NCBI RefSeq assembly: GCF_028679125.1
Contig: NZ_JAJRCG010000005.1
Span: 62,001-126,000, forward strand
Origin: Methanoregula sp.
GTDB lineage: Archaea; Halobacteriota; Methanomicrobia; Methanomicrobiales; Methanospirillaceae
Direction of reading: 5' to 3'
Length of the DNA stretch: 64,000 nt
Shown: piece after piece, positions 61,882 to 64,000 of the stretch
Position numbering within the stretch: the stretch's first letter is position 1
How the letters are laid out: every line of letters starts with the position of its first letter
Program-made: the position numbers and the translations under genes
The notes under the pieces: generated by a model
The model's database searches: none
What the model was told of the DNA's origin: nothing
Seen by the model: only the letters and a program-made list of their open reading frames with translations

Positions 61882-62316
61882 GCACTTGTGCCTCCTCATC
61901 CCGGGGCTTGCGGGCCGGGAACCGCTCGCTTCAACATGTTGGATAAAAGGCTGATTGCGTAGTGGAAGTATATACGACTTTTTATGCTGCACCTGCATTG
62001 GCTTTCAGCAGACTGACCTGGGGGAACCCCTCAGGGAGGATGATGACGATGTGCAGCTGGGTGAGGCGCCTGAACGCCGGCCGGGGCCTCCCTTTGTAAT
62101 CCCCGGAACCAAACCATGCGTGCCGGTGCGATCAGGGTGCGATTATGGCCGAAATAGCGGGGGCTCACATCGGAGAGATGAATTTCATGCCGGAAAAACG
62201 GGGTTTTTGCGTTCCCTGACACCGGGTTAAACTGACTTCACGTATGATGGGGCTGTCAGGGACTGCGGGAAAAATGAAAAAGGAAGTTTTTTCTTCGCGG
62301 TCTGCAACCGGGACTT
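61882..62316. other. Divergent region upstream of cooF
   Basis: 435 bp, no gene seen. It contains the probable promoter of the CO dehydrogenase operon (61967-61980) and must hold the promoter for the plus-strand nuclease gene at 62317. No CooA-like regulator gene is adjacent. Confidence 0.45.
61967..61980 (-). promoter_or_regulatory. Probable TATA box of the cooF-cooS operon
   Basis: On the minus strand the sequence aagtcgtatatacttcc region contains a TATA-like core about 90 bases before the cooF ATG, giving a leader near 60 bases. No clear upstream BRE or operator palindrome was recognised. Confidence 0.4.
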
Positions 62317-63180
62317 ATGACGGATCTCGATCCTTTTTTCCATAAAATAAATTCCTGGTCCTTCACGAGGCACCGGGTCTGGAACCGGTGCCAGCGCCAG
62401 TATTATTTTGAATACATTGCCCCGTACGTCAAATCCAGTCCGGTCGTGGATCCCGAAAGGATCCGGTACCTCAAGAACTTCACGTCAAAATTTGTCGTGC
62501 AGGGCCAGCTCATTCACGATATCATCGACCAGCAGATCCAGTTGCATTGCGAGAACAAGCCAATGGATCCGGCCACGGCAATGAGCGAGTTCTCAAAGAA
62601 AGTTTTGCGGTACAAAAATATCGGCGGCGAAACATTCGCCGAGTACCACAATGGCGAGACGATCCCCTCATCGTTTTATGCATACATTGATGAGAACGGG
62701 AAGACCTGCCTCCAGACATTCTTCGGGAAATGGCCGGACTACAAGGGCCGGGAATGCCTCAGGCACGAGACGTTCGATCATTTCAAAATCGGGGATGTCG
62801 GCGTCATCGTCAAGGTGGATTTTATCGGGAAGATGCCGGACGGCACGCTCCTCCTCTCGGACTGGAAGACCGGGCGGGACGATGATGAATACGAGTCGGA
62901 ACTCCAGATGGCAGCGTATGTGCTCTGGGCAATGCAGTATTACCGGAAAAGTTGTGACGACATCCGCACCGAACTGGTATTTCTGAAGACCGGTGCGACA
63001 AAACCCTATTCCTTTTTCTGGGAGCAGTTATCCGAGATCCAGGAGATGATCCCCCGGGAGTTTGGGGAGATGAATGCGAGTTACGAGTACGGGGATTTCC
63101 CGGCAAAGCCTTCGCAGCGGGAGTGCCTGAGCTGCAAATTTGCGGAGGTTTGTCCGGATAACAGGATACAAAAAAACTGA
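62317..63180 (+). CDS. PD-(D/E)xK nuclease, Cas4/RecB-like with Fe-S type Cys
   Basis: 287 residues. N-terminal 'SFTRHRVWNRCQRQYYFEYI' is the first Cys of the RecB/Cas4 cluster; the nuclease core is 'GVIVKVDFIGKMPDGTLLLSDWKTG' with Asp, Asp and Lys, followed by 'ELQMAAYVLWA' (QxxxY motif). The C-terminus 'CLSCKFAEVC' supplies three more Cys, completing a four-Cys set for a [4Fe-4S] cluster. This is the PD-(D/E)xK family of stand-alone nucleases in DNA repair. No CRISPR or cas genes are seen nearby. Confidence 0.88.
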   Translation: MTDLDPFFHKINSWSFTRHRVWNRCQRQYYFEYIAPYVKSSPVVDPERIRYLKNFTSKFVVQGQLIHDIIDQQIQLHCENKPMDPATAMSEFSKKVLRYKNIGGETFAEYHNGETIPSSFYAYIDENGKTCLQTFFGKWPDYKGRECLRHETFDHFKIGDVGVIVKVDFIGKMPDGTLLLSDWKTGRDDDEYESELQMAAYVLWAMQYYRKSCDDIRTELVFLKTGATKPYSFFWEQLSEIQEMIPREFGEMNASYEYGDFPAKPSQRECLSCKFAEVCPDNRIQKN

Positions 63181-63225
63181 CCGCGGGTTTTTTCTGGTTT
63201 GATTCAATAAAAAACCTGAATGTTT

Positions 63226-63674
63226 TTAGATTTTCACGCGAACCGGATCTTTTATTTTTGAGAAATCGCGATCAAATGTTGCAAGTCCCGAAATTGCATG
63301 GTCCCTGCAGGTCGCGACAATCAGTGCGTCATTAGGAAGTAGCACGTACATCCGGGCTATCTCTTCGATACGCTGAAGATTTGACGAGTCCTTCACGATA
63401 ACAAGACCGGAGAAGAATTCATTCAGGTGGCGGATATATTCATCCGCAAAGCCGTAGCCTTCACTGCGGATGTGCTCCTTGAGTCGGGTGGTGCTGGTAA
63501 TGCCGAATTGATCTTCTGCTATCAGCCGGATCCCGACAAAGAATGCTTCTACATACACGGACATGCTCGCTGCACAGGTGCCGGAGAATGACGAGGAAAA
63601 TCCCGGGCTCTGTCGGTTGTATCGGTTTCAATGATCAGCGGGGGGATAAAAGAGGTATCTGGGAAGAGGTCCAT
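63226..63674 (-). pseudogene. Frameshifted VapC-type PIN toxin
   Basis: The intact part (63226-63564) encodes the C-terminal PIN half: 'LPNDALIVATCRDHAISG' and 'LATFDRDFSKI', with two of the acidic catalytic residues. The N-terminal part starts at ATG 63674 in another frame ('[20 protein letters not shown]'), ending at a stop near 63549. A third frame reads 'FLVILRHLCSEHVRV' between them, so two shifts are needed to restore the domain; the first could be one extra T in a tttt run. It would be an RNA-cleaving toxin if repaired; as read it is inactive. Confidence 0.65.
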
Positions 63675-63850
63675 GACTCATCCCTGAGAGCGCTGATGCG
63701 TTCCGATGCAGGTTTCTTCTTTAACTGTATGGGTTCAAAGGGGAGTATCTTCTCGATGGTCACCCGGATGCGTTCCCCTTCCTTGAGCTGGACCTTGCCT
63801 ACCGGTTTGAGAACATTATTCTCGTAGATGCATTCGATTGCCTTGCCCAT
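63635..63850 (-). CDS. DUF104-type antitoxin
   Basis: 71 residues. '[20 protein letters not shown]' with '[15 protein letters not shown]' is the DUF104 (AF2212-like) antitoxin signature, a small DNA-binding protein found beside PIN toxins in archaea. A GGGGTGA site precedes the ATG. The last 40 bp overlap the start of the frameshifted PIN gene, so the pair was a standard toxin-antitoxin operon. With the toxin broken, the antitoxin appears intact and possibly idle. Confidence 0.8.
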   Translation of the reverse strand: MGKAIECIYENNVLKPVGKVQLKEGERIRVTIEKILPFEPIQLKKKPASERISALRDESWTSSQIPLLSPR

Positions 63851-64000
63851 TTTTCACCCCGCGTGTACTGGGATATAGGCCGGGGATTATTATAGGGTTT
63901 GTGTACGGCCGGGTACCGGCAAGGCAAAGCAGCGGTCCGGCCGTCAATCACAGGCCAGCCCCGGTCACCCGGGGGATCTTCCTTACCAACGGTCACCTTA

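Noticed and set aside
60451-61962. 503-residue plus-strand frame
   Set aside because: Antisense to cooS and cooF, both of which have complete catalytic motifs.
1-64000. tRNA, rRNA, CRISPR array, insertion sequence or integrase
   Set aside because: Scanned by eye on both strands; no tRNA T-arm pattern with a cloverleaf, no regularly spaced direct repeats, and no transposase or integrase motifs were found.

Overview
The window looks like a chromosomal segment of a methanogenic euryarchaeon, most likely Methanomicrobiales (Methanoregula/Methanosphaerula-like). Direct evidence: a thermosome subunit, ribosomal protein S17e, ThiI, two small Cys-rich DUF2769-type proteins, PEGA-domain surface proteins, histidine kinases with a 'RHDILN' phospho-acceptor box, and archaeal-style promoters and GGAGG-type ribosome sites. 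No mcr gene, rRNA, tRNA or CRISPR array was seen, so the genus is inference. Core genes are GC-rich with high GC at third codon positions. Two stretches (1-2.8 kb and 13.2-19.1 kb) are clearly more AT-rich and look acquired.

Layout: 0-2.8 kb is an AT-rich accessory island (HEPN-domain protein, unknown protein, zinc-ribbon membrane protein). 3-11.7 kb is mostly housekeeping and sensing: polyphosphate phosphotransferase, thiI, a DUF2150 pair, a 7TM histidine kinase, a BMP-type binding protein, and a Yip1 protein with a three-copy 19-bp repeat beside it. 11.7-13.2 kb is a gene desert, followed by a three-gene island (13.2-19.1 kb) encoding a TerB_N/TerB/TerB_C protein, a DUF2791-type P-loop ATPase and a DEAD/DEAH helicase, then another desert to 20.1 kb. 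20-30 kb is a sensory and surface region: PAS protein, pilin-like protein, PAP2 protein, Cache-HAMP-SpoIIE phosphatase, Cache lipoproteins, CDF-like transporter.

30.2-31.9 kb holds a compact two-gene module: a tandem Trypco2-like protein followed by a subtilase whose active-site segments are in an unusual order. 32-36.9 kb has an exonuclease, S17e, thermosome and small proteins. 37-50.6 kb mixes PEGA proteins, a response-regulator/kinase, a secreted-protein/membrane-wHTH pair, an MFS exporter and an FMN-binding protein with a divergent regulator. Two dispersed non-coding repeat families occur here, one paired with 52.5 kb. 50.7-54.9 kb has a transglutaminase-like lipoprotein, a remnant of its paralogue, and an M3 peptidase.

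55.4-61.9 kb is one tight minus-strand operon: cooF, cooS, nuoE-like, nuoF-like, a HoxU/NuoG-like Fe-S protein, and cooC. It reads as a nickel CO dehydrogenase wired to a flavin/NAD(P) module. The right end has a Cas4/RecB-like nuclease and a toxin-antitoxin pair with an intact antitoxin and a frameshifted PIN toxin.
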